A stretch of 64,000 nucleotides of DNA, taken from positions 23,808,001 to 23,872,000 of the forward strand of contig OX637293.1 of NCBI GenBank assembly GCA_951799445.1, given 5' to 3'. A program made the translations under genes and the position numbers. Below, in pieces: positions 20,701-31,435 of the stretch. Position 1 is the first letter of the stretch. Every line of letters starts with the position of its first letter. The notes under the pieces are model-generated. The model worked only from the letters and a program-made list of their open reading frames with translations. It was not told the origin of the DNA and searched no databases. The stretch is from Pseudisothecium myosuroides (taxonomy: Eukaryota > Streptophyta > Bryopsida > Hypnales > Lembophyllaceae).

Positions 20701-22954
20701 CTCGGAGGTACTACACTCACTAAGACCGTGGGAAACAACTAAACTAAATAAAATTTTGAAAGGCACTACACTTGATAAGTGCAAAGGAACCTACATCTCT
20801 TGGAAGCTAAACTCTGGAAGTTTCCACAAAGGTCTTGGAAACTAGACTTTGGAATCTAAGGCTATGGAGGTTCAAAGCTTCGCCGTAAAATTGGGTTTAA
20901 CACCAACTTTAGGACTTGTAACACTCCATGGGTTCAAAGCTCCGCCGTCTAAGAGTATTTTAACACTCACTGTAGGACTTGACGTTGTTACTAGTTCAAA
21001 GCTTCGCCGTCCCGAGGGGGGGTCCACGCAACAAGGGGGATATTAGAAGAAGATAGAAAAGACAAATTTAGAAACACGTGTGACAAAGCCAAAGCTTCGC
21101 CGTCCCGAGGGGGGGTCCACGCAACAAGGGGGATATTAGAAGAAGATAGAAAAGACAAACTTAGAAACACGTGTGACAAAGCCAAAGCTTCGCCGTCCTG
21201 ACGGGGGGTCTACGCAACAAGGAAAGATTAGAAGAGGGTGAGGACACATAAGTGAAGAAAAACACACGTTTTAGTACACGTAAAGGCACACAACTTCACA
21301 AGCTAAAGGCCCCCCAAAGCGGCATCGCCAAGGTACGGTAGGGGGTGACTTTAGGATTAGGACACGACCCCAAAAGACTCCTAAACTCACAGGTTAGCTC
21401 ACAAAGGTACAACAAGAGAGAACAAGGACTCTTAACTTGTAACAAGGGTATAACAAACGCACGAGAAGTACACAAAACAAGATAGAAGGACCCCCAAGGA
21501 CCTTCAAAGCTTGAAATCTAGCAACAATGGAGCAAAAAGTGCTCCAAAAACACCATAGAGGTTTTTGGCTTCAAACGCCAAAATATCCAAAGCAAATTGG
21601 ACCCACGGACCCAAATAAAAGTGAGGGGGTGTTTTAGAGAGAGAAATGGGGCCCTTATATAGGTTTCCCAAGGGCTCACCCCTCTCTCTAAAGCTCTAAG
21701 GTAACCTTATCAACGGGGATTTTCATCCTCATCCTCAAAGATTTTCATCCTACATCCTAAATTTCTACTTCTACCATCTATGCTGAACCAACATCCTAAC
21801 TTTTGGAGATTAGCTCCAATCGCCGAACGGATTGCGCCGTTGGATTCAGATCGCCGTGTTTATTCCTAGAGCCCCCTCTCCCCCATACCGAGGCCAAAAA
21901 CCCATCGTAGGCTAATTTAGTTTAAAAAACCAAATCGTGGTAAAATCCTAGATCTTGGGGGTCTCCTATTTTGAGAAATGTGAATAGCCTAGGGTCTCCA
22001 GTAGGTGCGAGAGAGTTGGGAAGGACTTTTGGTTGACTTCGTTTCGCCATCGTATGGCCCCGGAATGCCGGTCAACGCGGCGGAGACCCCGCCACGTGGT
22101 TAATTCCCGAGGAATCTCGCCGGTTCGGGTACTTGCCGCTATTAGAATGTCGTGAAACTTCACGGAGCGCATTATTAACATAAAACAAGCTAGTCTAATT
22201 TTTAGTGAGATTTTATTGTAACCTGGGTAATTTCCATGAAATTCCCGTTGGAGGTTAGGAGGGTTGACCACCCAGAAAAAGGTTCTTCTGCAAGTCAGAA
22301 GATGCCGGGATTTTTCACATGACCTCTCAAGGAGTCGCATGAAAGACGTGCGGGTGTGTTTCCATACCTGGCACGATTGGTCAATGGAGATTTAAAACTG
22401 GCCATCTCCTAGAATTAGCGATGGTGCGGGAATCTTCTGCAGGTGGAAGAATCTTGGCGAACCGATTTCGCCGTTGGACTCCTGGCATGGGATTCACCCT
22501 AGAATACCATCCTTGGGCTGTAGATTCCTCCACGGGCCCGGTCTTGCGTGAGTGGCTTTTGCATGCTAACAATCGGGATTTTGGGAATTCATCGATCTAA
22601 TGGAGAATTCTAAATCTAACTCTAGGACCCGACCTAGTGGCCTCGCTGTGGATCCCTCGGACCGACCTAGCCATGAATCGCCACATTCATGGTGGGATTT
22701 AGCCCTTTTGGGGCTGTGTGACTCGAATCCTCCGAATCTAACCTTCCCGTTATTTCTATACTATTTTTAGGCAAGGTTTGGGGGATTCTAAGTAAAAAGC
22801 ACAAATCTAGACCAAATATTATAATGGGTATGACACAATCCTATTTCGGTTCTACACTCTTTTTAGGGATTTTTCTATACTTTTATCAACTTTAAATTGC
22901 AAATTTCCAAAAAAATAATTCTACGAGTCCCAAGTGACAAATTGGGAGCTCACA
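20700..22954 (-). mobile_element. Element-end segment related to 57960-59944
   Basis: Blocks in order match the right part of the 55630-59944 element: TTCAAAGCTTCGCCGT repeats, AAGCGGCATCGCCA, CTAGGGTCTCCAGTAGG / CTAGGCTCTTTAGTAGG, GGATGCCGGTCAAC-like, ATTTTTAGTGAGATTTTA, CCTGGGTAATTTCC, and the end CAAGTGACAAATTGGGAG then CTCACA. The CTCACA at 22949-22954 is the same terminus as GTTCACA at 59944. The left part is joined to the arm A repeat, so this is a rearranged or truncated copy. No gene is recognised. Confidence 0.65.
20990..21235 (+). repeat. 92-bp tandem repeat with AAGCTTCGCCGTCC
   Basis: About two and a half copies of a unit starting AAGCTTCGCCGTCCCGAGG then GTCCACGCAACAAGG, followed by GATATTAGAAGAAGATAG and GAAACACGTGTGACAAAG. 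Single related motifs (TTCAAAGCTTCGCCGT) lie just upstream at 20873. A parallel array with a different unit occurs at 58067-58232 in the related element. Confidence 0.9.
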
Positions 22955-23621
22955 CCTTAGTTTTTTTCAAAGTCCAGCTACCCTTAGTTTTTGCAAGTCC
23001 AGCTACTTTAGTTTTAATTTTGCAAGAATAGTTTTAGCCCAAGCATCAGTCCAGGCCATCAAACCAGCATCAGTCCAGGTCATCAAAACCAGCATCAATC
23101 CAGGCCATCAAACCAGCATCGGTCCAGGCCATCCAAACCAGCATCAGCCAAGCCATCAAATCGGAATAAGCAACCAGCTGGTCCCCGTTTGGTTTGTTTA
23201 TTTTAAATTTAAAAAAATAAATAAATATAAAATAAATAAATAAAAACTTCCCGACCCCCCAGCCAGCCAGCCCCTGCCGACCAACCGGAGGGCCAGGCCG
23301 TGGTGGACAGGCCATTGGGGCCCCAGCACCGAATTCTCCTTTTTTTTACTACGTTTTTTTTTGTTTTTGATTTTCTAAAAATCAAAACAAAACCAAAACA
23401 AAACCAAGAAGGTTGGACGGATTATTTGCTAAACTAGGGGTTGGGGTAGGTTTAGAGTTGACACAAAAAACACAAGGGAAGAAGGAGGAAAAAGTGGAGA
23501 ACCCTTGCACTTGCACACACTCTCACCAAGCACACCTGCACACACTCTCACCAAACACACCTGCATACAATGGAAGGAGGTTAGAGAAGGAGAAGATGAA
23601 GTAGGCAAGCAAAGGTGGAAG
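22955..23621 (+). repeat. Inverted arm A' (partner of 19990-20700)
   Basis: It contains repeated CCAGGCCATCAAACCAGCATC units (about 23050-23160, period about 20-25 bp), the CCCCCCAGCCAGCCAGCCCC block and a purine-rich leader. This is the reverse arrangement of 20.0-20.7 kb. It directly precedes the second first-exon repeat and probably holds its promoter, although no clear TATA box is visible. Confidence 0.55.
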
Positions 23622-25434
23622 ACGATAAATAGTAGCCTAGGTTAGGAGTAAGTAGGCTTAGGAAAGGAAATCTTGAGAATTCATAGTGACCGATGGGAGG
23701 AGGATTAGGATGATACAAAGCAAAGTTGTGTAAGAGGGTAGGAGGACCATTTAAACCCTTCTCGTAGTTTGAAACCATAGTGTAAGTCTCATAAAAGCTT
23801 AGGTGGAATAGTGCTAGTGTAGAAGAAAGAGGAACAAGGGAAAGAAAGGAGGAGGGGAAAGAGGGAGTTTAGATCATCAAAAATTGTAATATTTTCTAAA
23901 ATAAGCGGTGAGCTTGGAAAAAATTCAAAACAAAGCCAAAGACTACCATGGAGCGTGAGGATGTACACGTGGACGTGGACGAAGTTATTTCCGACACCGG
24001 TAGTGAAGAGGTGAGTTTTTTATTTAATCTTTGATGTTTCTCCCTAATTAGCATTTATTTTCCTAATCAGCCCTTAGAGCGTGATTAGCATCCGAGATTA
24101 GTGCAAATTAGAAGTTTAGATTCAAAAAGTTATAGATTAGTGATAGAGGTTTCCAAAAACATATTACACTTAAGATTCGACCGTAAACTGACCGCGTTAG
24201 GCTAAGTTAAGCGGTAGGGGGTAGAACGGAGGAATTTTAATTAAATTTGATCCACAAGGAACAATGGACGGAAATTAGGATTAGATTAGAAGGAGAATTT
24301 AGGATTAAAATTAAAGATCAAATAACGGTTAAAAACCTAGAGTTAAATTAAGATTTTAATTAGGGAAGTTAAAATTCAAAAGTCGAAATTTGGAGTTAAC
24401 TTTGGGAAGTAAAAAGTAGAGTAGGAAATAGAAGTCAAAACCCTAGAGTTAAAAGTTGGAATTAAATTTAGGAGGGTAACATTTAGAGTGAATCTAGGAT
24501 TAAAACGATAGGATTAAATTGGGAAGTAGAAAGTCAAAAGCCTAAAGTCAAAAGTTAAGATTAAATTTAAAGGTTAAACTTTAGAGTCAATCGGGAAAGT
24601 AAAAAGTTAAAGTGAAAAGCTAAGAGTAGAAGTTAAAAGTTAAAAGGTAGTGGTTAAATTTTAGAGTTAATTTAGGAGTAAAAACCTAGAGTTAAAAGTC
24701 AAACCATAGAGTTAAAATTCAAGGGTAAATTTTGGGATTAACTTTAGAAGTAAAAATTTAGAGTTAAAAGTCAAAAACCTAGAGTTATACGTAGAGGGTA
24801 AATTTAGAATAAAATAGGGAAGTGAAACCTTGAAGTTAAAGTCAAAACATAGAGTTAACTTTAGAAGGTAAATTTTAGAGTTAGTTTAGGAGTAAAAACT
24901 GGGAGTCAAAAGTCAAAACAAAGTCAAACGGTAGCATTAAATTTTGAAGTTAAATTCTCTTATTAGTTTGGGAAGTTAAAAAATCTAGAATACATGTAGA
25001 AGTTAAAAGTTAAAGTAGGGGTTGAAACTTTAGGAATAGCTTTTAAAAGTAGAACTTCAAGGTGGAGTTTTAAAAACCCAAGATAGCCTTAGAGGTTCAT
25101 GGAAGAAACATAGGGGTTCCCCTTTTTTACGTAGTTAGGGACATTAGAAATGACGCCAACTACCCAGTCTACCCTCGACATAGGATAGATAGTTAGAGAG
25201 TTAGAATTTTACCATTACCCTTGAGCATTGCAGTTACCTTGTGAGTTACTACATGCATTCTAATTATTCGCTGCCATCCACGACACTTAGGAAACATTAG
25301 CAAAAAAGATCCATTGCTTGGAAGGCACAGTGGACCACGCTCACATCACCCCCATATATTAAAAATGTGGATAAAGGCATAGAACCTGGTCGGTGTTCGC
25401 TCTATTACCAAGGGTGGGTAATCTAACGCCCACA
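23622..25434 (+). repeat. Dispersed element copy 2 (first-exon/intron repeat)
   Basis: Collinear with 1-1961, including the leader, the 63-nt exon, the donor, the degenerate GTTAAAAGT-rich intron (about 24250-25080) and the tail ACCAAGGGTGGGTAA then GCCCACA. Divergence is mostly in the low-complexity intron. Homology ends at 25434, only 61 bp before the phosphatase exon. The element therefore supplies the first exon and nearly the whole intron of that gene. Confidence 0.8.
23948..24010 (+). CDS. 63-nt acidic first exon (copy 2) of the FCP1-like gene
   Basis: The exon begins MEREDVHVDVDEVIS and ends GAG|GTGAGT. The intron would run 24011-25495, closing with TTTTGATGTAATCAG. Both splice sites are phase 0, and the downstream frame opens immediately with VESQGGREIVPK and leads into the phosphatase domain. 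The phase match and the conserved twin at 323-385 support a real exon. Confidence 0.65.
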
Positions 25435-25495
25435 CTCTTCCACTTCTGCGTTTAAACAGGTAACTCCATTTTCTTTGTTGTTTTGATGTAATCAG

Positions 25496-26336
25496 GTAGA
25501 GTCGCAGGGCGGGAGAGAGATCGTGCCGAAAAATGTGCCGCCTGTAGTGCCGCAACCCAGGAGGAAGTGGCTGAACATTGTCTTCGACCTGAACGGGGTG
25601 CTCTGCCAAGTGGGGACCAAGGACCTTGGATTGCAACCGCAAATACAAGGCCTATAAGGTCCAAGACAATGTTCTCTGCCACAGAAACCCGACGATCATC
25701 GGACCAAAGGCGGTATTCGCCCGGAAAAATGTCGCCGAATTCCTCCGAGAGGTCTTGAACATCGCGGATAGGGTTCTAGTGTGGACCTCGATGGTCAAGT
25801 CCAACGCGGAATTGATAGCGGCACACATATTCAGTCATTGCGGGGCCCCCTTCGATGTCTTGGCCCAAAGTGAGTGCAAAAAGATAGAGGTCACTCGGGG
25901 GAGGTATTATCACTACGGTGCGAACGTCGTCTTCATAAAGGTCCTGTCCGAGACGTTGTTCCTCAATCCTAGTGGGAACACGACTTTCTCTGCTGACAAC
26001 ACCCTTCTCATTGACGACACTCCTCACAAGTGTATATGCAATGAGAGGGGGAACTCGATTATTCTCGACACTTGGAATCACGAGAAGCGGAGGGACAACT
26101 TCCTCATGGGAGACCTCTTGCCGTGGCTCAGGCGTCTCGTCTCGGAAGTCCAACCGGGTAGATTGCGAGAGTATGTAGAGGCCAATCGGATCGGGGAGGC
26201 GCCGCTCTTCCCTAATGACTACCGTTACCAAGAAGTCACCAATGCGATGAGAACGTCGGCGACGAACATGGGGGCGTGCTACGTACTTCCGTCGGATAAC
26301 GTAGTCATAGAGCGGCGTGGTCGTGCTAGGAACTAG
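25496..26336 (+). pseudogene. NLI/FCP1-like HAD phosphatase exon (frameshifted)
   Basis: After the acceptor at 25495 the frame reads PRRKWLNIVFDLNGVLC, a HAD motif-I loop of the plant NLI-interacting-factor type (DxN in place of the strict DxD). Around 25600-25650 the frame must shift by one base to reach the main 236-codon stretch. That stretch carries KAYKVQDN, VWTSMVKSN (HAD motif II-like Ser/Thr), LLIDDTPHKC (motif III-like DD) and PWLRRLV. Family members dephosphorylate phosphoserine on nuclear proteins such as the RNA polymerase II tail; whether this copy is catalytic is doubtful. The frameshift could be a sequencing error. GC content is clearly above the AT-rich flanks. Confidence 0.7.
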
Positions 26337-26549
26337 ACTAACATGCGAGGCCGGATCGAATCGTATTGGCATTTTGTTTTTCATAATGTTGTGTGTACTG
26401 TACATTTATTTGTAAATAATATATTGAGTTCACATTTCAAAAAATACCTTTTGTTTTCCATGCATTTTTTAATTTCTGGGTTCTGTTCGTCTTGGATATG
26501 GAGGACAATGGCTGGTTTTCTCTCGTAAATTAACGTGTAACCCCTTCAG

Positions 26550-27452
26550 GTTCCAGACGATTTTGAGAAATTTCGGTCCTTTAAGCGGAGGTTGACGCGG
26601 AGCCTGTTGTCCGGGTCTGAGAAGTCATTCTCCAACTGTAGCGAATCGGAGGGAGGGAGTTGTGGACCCGCGCCGGTTTTGAAGCCCTACATGCTGCGCT
26701 CTGCCGCGGATGCAGCATCCGCGGCCATAGACTATTCCAAGGGGGACGTCGAGGACGGCGTCGTGGACAGTCCCCTGAGTCAAGGCCCCGTTAGGACACC
26801 CATCTGCTCCCCGTCCCCGCTGAAAAGGACATCGTCGGCCCGAGGAGGGGCGTTCTCGCCGGCTCCGCGGGCGGAGGCCGCGACCAACCGGAAACTGAGC
26901 CTCCCAATCGAGGGGGGTGGGGGACATCCTCGTCCCGAGGATGCTGTTGTCTTGCGGCCTGCGTCGCGACCCGCTGAATCCCGCGATATCCAAACAGGTT
27001 CTCAATCTGGGGATTTTAAAAAGGCTGAGCATGTCACTGCACAGGGTGCATCTATTTTACCTCGGCTCGACGATTGTCGCCGACGTCCTTCGTCATCTAT
27101 TGGAACAAGACGCCTACCTTCCGTGGACGGCATTCACACTCAAAGGTATACTCGAGATCGGCGGCGATCTCTGAGCTCGACATCAACTGGATCTAGACGA
27201 CCGTACATAAGCACTGCCAATATTCTGTTACCGAGACCGACTCCTCGACAGTCGAAGTCTCTTTCCGCCTCGGAGGTTCCGCAAAGTGCAAGTAAGCCGA
27301 AGCGGAAGGATCGGGGTGTAGACATCGATGGTGCGCTCAATTGTCACTATCCGCACTATCCTTCTCGACACAAGGAAATTATGAGAGGCCACGAGGAACA
27401 AAAGGCGTTGGAGGCGGCAAAGAGCAATTGTACAGCCAATATCGATAAGTAG
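26550..27452 (+). CDS. Hypothetical 3' exon, Ser/Pro/Arg-rich
   Basis: A plausible acceptor (CCCCTTCAG) at 26549 opens a 300-codon frame starting VPDDFEKFRSFKRR and ending at TAG 27450-27452. The product is low-complexity, with Ser-rich, Pro-rich and Arg-rich patches and no domain I recognise. It shares the GC-rich base composition of the preceding phosphatase exon, and GC drops sharply right after its stop. It may be the last exon of that gene, but I cannot place a convincing phase-matched donor before 26336. It could also be a separate gene or non-coding. Confidence 0.4.
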   Translation, partial: VPDDFEKFRSFKRRLTRSLLSGSEKSFSNCSESEGGSCGPAPVLKPYMLRSAADAASAAIDYSKGDVEDGVVDSPLSQGPVRTPICSPSPLKRTSSARGGAFSPAPRAEAATNRKLSLPIEGGGGHPRPEDAVVLRPASRPAESRDIQTGSQSGDFKKAEHVTAQGASILPRLDDCRRRPSSSIGTRRLPSVDGIHTQRYTRDRRRSLSSTSTGSRRPYISTANILLPRPTPRQSKSLSASEVPQSASKPKRKDRGVDIDGALNCHYPHYPSRHKEIMRGHEEQKALEAAKSNCTANIDK

Positions 27453-29270
27453 ATAGGAAAACACAAGCTTTTGAAGTCCTCGTATTTTGTATCGAGGCCC
27501 TCGGCTTTCGAGCCTCCTTTACTATTAATAGCATACCCAATAAAGTACAGTCAGGATAAAAGATTTACAGAAATAGAGTGCTTTGTGTATAGTGAGCCTC
27601 CTCGATCCTACAACGAGTCGAAGTAAAAATTTAGCGGTTAGTACATAATTCGTTCACTTCACATGATATTCTCAACAAAATTAGAGTCATACTCTTTTTG
27701 TAATGAAATTCTCGAGTTAATTGAGCTTACTAAATGTAAATGGACTCTCTCTTCTATCTCTTGTGTACTTTGTGGCTGAACATTTGGAACAACATTTCTT
27801 GTCTTCTAATTTGGCGATGTAATTCCAGTTCTTTGTTTGGAGTCAGTAGGGCAAATCCTTCACGAGGCTATCGTGCTCGTAATTTGGGCTTTATTTATCG
27901 TTCGGTTCAACACATACTGAGTCAAGGAAGCTTCGCATCTGATTTTCAAAGTCTCAAAATGACCACTTTGTCTCAATTTAATGAATAAGGCCTTACATAG
28001 ATAAAAAATAATTATTGATTATGTAATTTTTGTTGATTTATGGGTATGATTACCTAAATATATCATTTAAAATTATAGTGAAATTTATAAAGTTTTTTTA
28101 GATTGATGTATAAATAAAAAAATTTAAATCCTTACTTTTGAATTATAAAGTAGGAAATTGTAAAATCCATAATTCAAGTGTCATTTAAGAATCTTTGATA
28201 TGAAATTTATCTTTTATATTCTATTCATATAATTAACATACCGACATTCTAAACATTATAATTGTTTAATAATTTTCAATATAGAATTTAAAACAAAAGA
28301 TAATTATGAATTTTATAATACCATAATACCTTAAACTTTCCAATATAAATTTTTTAATTTAACATTCCAAATAATAAACTTTTTATAGATAAAAGTGAAA
28401 ATAAAACTTTTTTTGTGTTTATTTATTTTTCCTTTGAATATTCTATGAAATTCCTTAAAATCAACATATTTATAAACCTTGATGTTATATTTTCTAAATA
28501 CTAGCGATTGGCGCTTGCTTTACTAAGCATTAAATATATTACTTTCATCCATTTTTCATGTGATAGAATGTAGATAAACAAAGTACATATAATCTTTAAA
28601 TGAAAATATTGACATCCTCATGCAATATTCTTTGAAAAAATTTATATAGTGCAATATAAAGTAATTAAAAAAAATCTTTGTATCATAATTTTTATAAAAT
28701 AACTTTTGCAAAGATGAAAACATTGCAATAAGAATAAATTAATCAAATAAACAATGCAAGTAGAATCTTCACATTTGAATATGTAGAACAACGCTAGTGG
28801 TTGGTGCTTCCTTATTCTTTAATATCACATTTTAAAAAAACATGGAATTTATCTATAGTTTTGTTGTCTAAAAAGTTTCTTTGAAATTTTTTTAAAAGTT
28901 TTTATTTGATTTTCAAATATTTCATAAAAAGAATACATAATATGTAGTAGAAAGTATCCTATGGCTATTACAAAAGCAATTGAATTTTTATAATATTATT
29001 CAAAATTGAATTGTGATATTATAGAGGACATTGTGATTTTAGTAGTATGATGTTTCTAAATACAAAATGACATTAAAGTTTCATTAACAAATCATAAACT
29101 TTCTTTACAATACAATCTGTACAATGTGCAATATGTTAAACACTAAAAAAAAATTTACATACAAAATCACATAACCAAATTTACAAATAAAAGTTTTGTA
29201 AACACATACTATAATGAAAAATACCACATATGTCTTATATGTATTACAGTACCATTCTATCTAAGAACTC
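27453..29270. other. AT-rich intergenic region
   Basis: I see no gene. The sequence is strongly AT-rich. The short open frame at 27740-27988 has no recognisable content. Confidence 0.6.
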
Positions 29271-30380
29271 TTAAATTTCCCCTTGAATTTCTGCCAAAAT
29301 CTGATCCAGTCTACAAACTCTATCATTAAATTCTTCAAACGTGTCATACTCTGTGATGAGTTTCCATGTCCTGCTAACCAAAGTGCGATTGATCTGCATT
29401 GAACTGCCTAACCAACTGTACCCATCTAAACTCTTGGATGGAAGCGTTGCATGGAAATCTTTGTTAGATCTCCAAACAATCTCTACAATTCCATCGTGAT
29501 TACTAAAATCAACATTGATTTTGTAGGAGGGAATAATGAACTGTCCACCCTCAGAAATGAAACCGTTTCCTTCACCCATAACAGCCAGTTCACCCGTTTT
29601 CAAAAGTAGAGGAGCCCAAATGCCATATGCATAACTGTTGTAATCATTGTCCTTGTGAACTGCATTAGAAAAATCATTGAGGGTGAAGGTTAGGTTGCTT
29701 GCCAAAACATTCTTGTTTTGCTCCAAATCCACATACTCTGTTTGACAAAAGTCTGGCACTCCAATTGTGGTTGCCTCTTTGGATACGTCCTCAAATAGTC
29801 TTAAAACCATAATAGAAAAACGTTTTCGATAAATATCACCAATCCAAGTAATGGTTTGTTCTTGATCCTCTCTCCACTTCTCCAAGTTTGTTGGTGATTT
29901 CTTGGTTGAACCATTAAGCATGTACTTCCCCATGGTTAAATTAGCATCTGAACCCCTTCTCCAACCAAATGCATATATGGATCCAATCCCTTCCTTGTGG
30001 CTTGCATTTCTCGTAATTTTGTTGCCCCTTTTGGATAGCCCAACAAAGGCAGACGTCAAACTCTGAAACTCACTCATCTCCTCAGGTTGCATGTCACTAA
30101 AAGGAGAAAATCTAATCAGAGCTACTATTTCCCGTGTGTCTACATCCTTCACTGCAACCTGACCATAAAAGATCCGAGTATAATCATTTGGAAATGATTT
30201 CATGAATTCTTCTTGCAAATCATCATCTACACGTTTTTTAGCAAAAATGAATTCAGAGTTCTCAGGTCCCAAACTCTCTAACACTCTCTTGATTTCCTCA
30301 GCTTTCTCAGTCTTGCTAATCTTTTCCTCCCTCCTGGATTGTGAATCTTTTCCCTTTGAAAGTCTGTTTTTTCTAGGCAT
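29271..30380 (-). CDS. TET/JBP-like 2OG-Fe(II) dioxygenase (369 aa)
   Basis: An uninterrupted frame in a single exon. I choose the second Met (MPRKNRLSK) because it lies 9-10 bases after a good acceptor (TTTGTAATTTTACAG) and the 11 codons before it overlap that site. The N-terminus is basic and Lys/Ser/Arg-rich. The core contains LTFTLNDFSNAVHKDND, where H242 and D244 form the HxD iron site, then YAYGIWAPLLLKTGEL, GFISEGGQFIIPSY, VDFSNHDGIVEIVWRS and the distal iron His in FHATLPSKS (H310). A candidate 2OG-binding Arg follows in NRTLVSR. This pattern is that of the TET/JBP-like group linked to KDZ-type transposons in fungi, whose members oxidise methylpyrimidines in DNA. The substrate here is inferred. 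All catalytic residues are kept, unlike the decayed transposase nearby. Confidence 0.75.
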   Translation of the reverse strand: MPRKNRLSKGKDSQSRREEKISKTEKAEEIKRVLESLGPENSEFIFAKKRVDDDLQEEFMKSFPNDYTRIFYGQVAVKDVDTREIVALIRFSPFSDMQPEEMSEFQSLTSAFVGLSKRGNKITRNASHKEGIGSIYAFGWRRGSDANLTMGKYMLNGSTKKSPTNLEKWREDQEQTITWIGDIYRKRFSIMVLRLFEDVSKEATTIGVPDFCQTEYVDLEQNKNVLASNLTFTLNDFSNAVHKDNDYNSYAYGIWAPLLLKTGELAVMGEGNGFISEGGQFIIPSYKINVDFSNHDGIVEIVWRSNKDFHATLPSKSLDGYSWLGSSMQINRTLVSRTWKLITEYDTFEEFNDRVCRLDQILAEIQGEI

Positions 30381-30514
30381 TTTGAAAGATCCTGTAAAAT
30401 TACAAAGAAACAATCGTTATTGATATCATAAATAAATAAAAAGTCAAAATCAAGCTCTTTTCAGTATAATAATACATTCAAAAATGAATAAAAATACATA
30501 CCTTGCACAAAAGT

Positions 30515-31435
30515 TGTCCAAGGAAGAGAAGTTGTCCAAGGATGATAAACCCATAGTGCAGCTTTAGGAGGGACAACTTAGCCTATAGGATCAATCAATT
30601 GCTGGCGGGAATCCTACCAAACCCTAATAAAACATGCACCCATTGATTAGAATAAAACAGAAATCAACAAACTTAAGCATTGAACAACAGAATCATATAT
30701 GCAATGTTCAATTATTTTCTAATACTTGATCCATGAATCACTACTGAATCAAGACGACAGCATTAGGCCTAATTGGCCTTCACGCGCACAACTTGATCAG
30801 TCATGAATAATGAATGAAAGTGCAAACAAATATACTCTAAACCATAAACTACAATACAGCAACGTTGCAAATTAAGGAAAAGAAGTTACCCAAGGATGAA
30901 GAAGCCATAGTGCAGCTTGAGGAGGGACAGCTCCCCCCTCTAGGATCAATCAATTGCTGACAAGAATCCTGTCCAAGCCTATTAAAATATGCATCCATAG
31001 ATTAGAATAAAATAGAAATCAATGAATTCAAGCATTGAAGAACAGAATCATGTATACAATGTTCAATTATTTTCTAATACTTGATCCATGAATCACTACT
31101 AAATCAAGACAACAACGTTAGGCCTAATTGGCCTTCACGCGCACAACTTGATCAGTAATGAATAATGAATGGAAGTGCAAACAAATATACCCTAAACCAT
31201 AAACTACAATACCACAATGTTGCAACTGTATGAAGAAGAACTGCACAACAAAATTAAAGAAGAGAAGGTACCCAAGGATGAAGAACCCGTAGTGCAGCTT
31301 GAGGAGGGACAGCTCCCCTTGTGGAATCAATCAATTGCTGGCGGGAATCCTGTCCAAGCCTATTAAAACATGCACCCATAGATTAGAATAAAACAAAAAT
31401 CAACAAACTCAAGCATTCAAGAACACAATCGCTAT
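30515..31435 (-). repeat. Tandem ~355-380 bp repeats upstream of the dioxygenase
   Basis: Three copies (the last partial) share CATAGTGCAGCTTGAGGAGG, GATCAATCAATTGCTG, CATGCACCCAT, TGATCCATGAATCACTACT and TTGGCCTTCACGCGCACAAC. Starts are near 30532, 30887 and 31268. They lie directly 5' of the minus-strand dioxygenase gene. Read on the minus strand, each contains a CTTCATCCTTGG|GTA donor-like site, so they could be duplicated leader exons. No protein is evident. Confidence 0.85.

Noticed and set aside
12889..22959. Element 2 as one 10-kb unit ending CTCACA at 22954 with near-matching flanks CCTTT/CCTTA
   Set aside because: The flanks differ at one of five bases, and the sequence after 22954 does not resume the foldback arm, so the match is probably chance.
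25776..26405. 209-codon open frame on the minus strand opposite the phosphatase exon
   Set aside because: Antisense shadow of a GC-rich coding exon whose plus-strand frame has recognisable HAD motifs.
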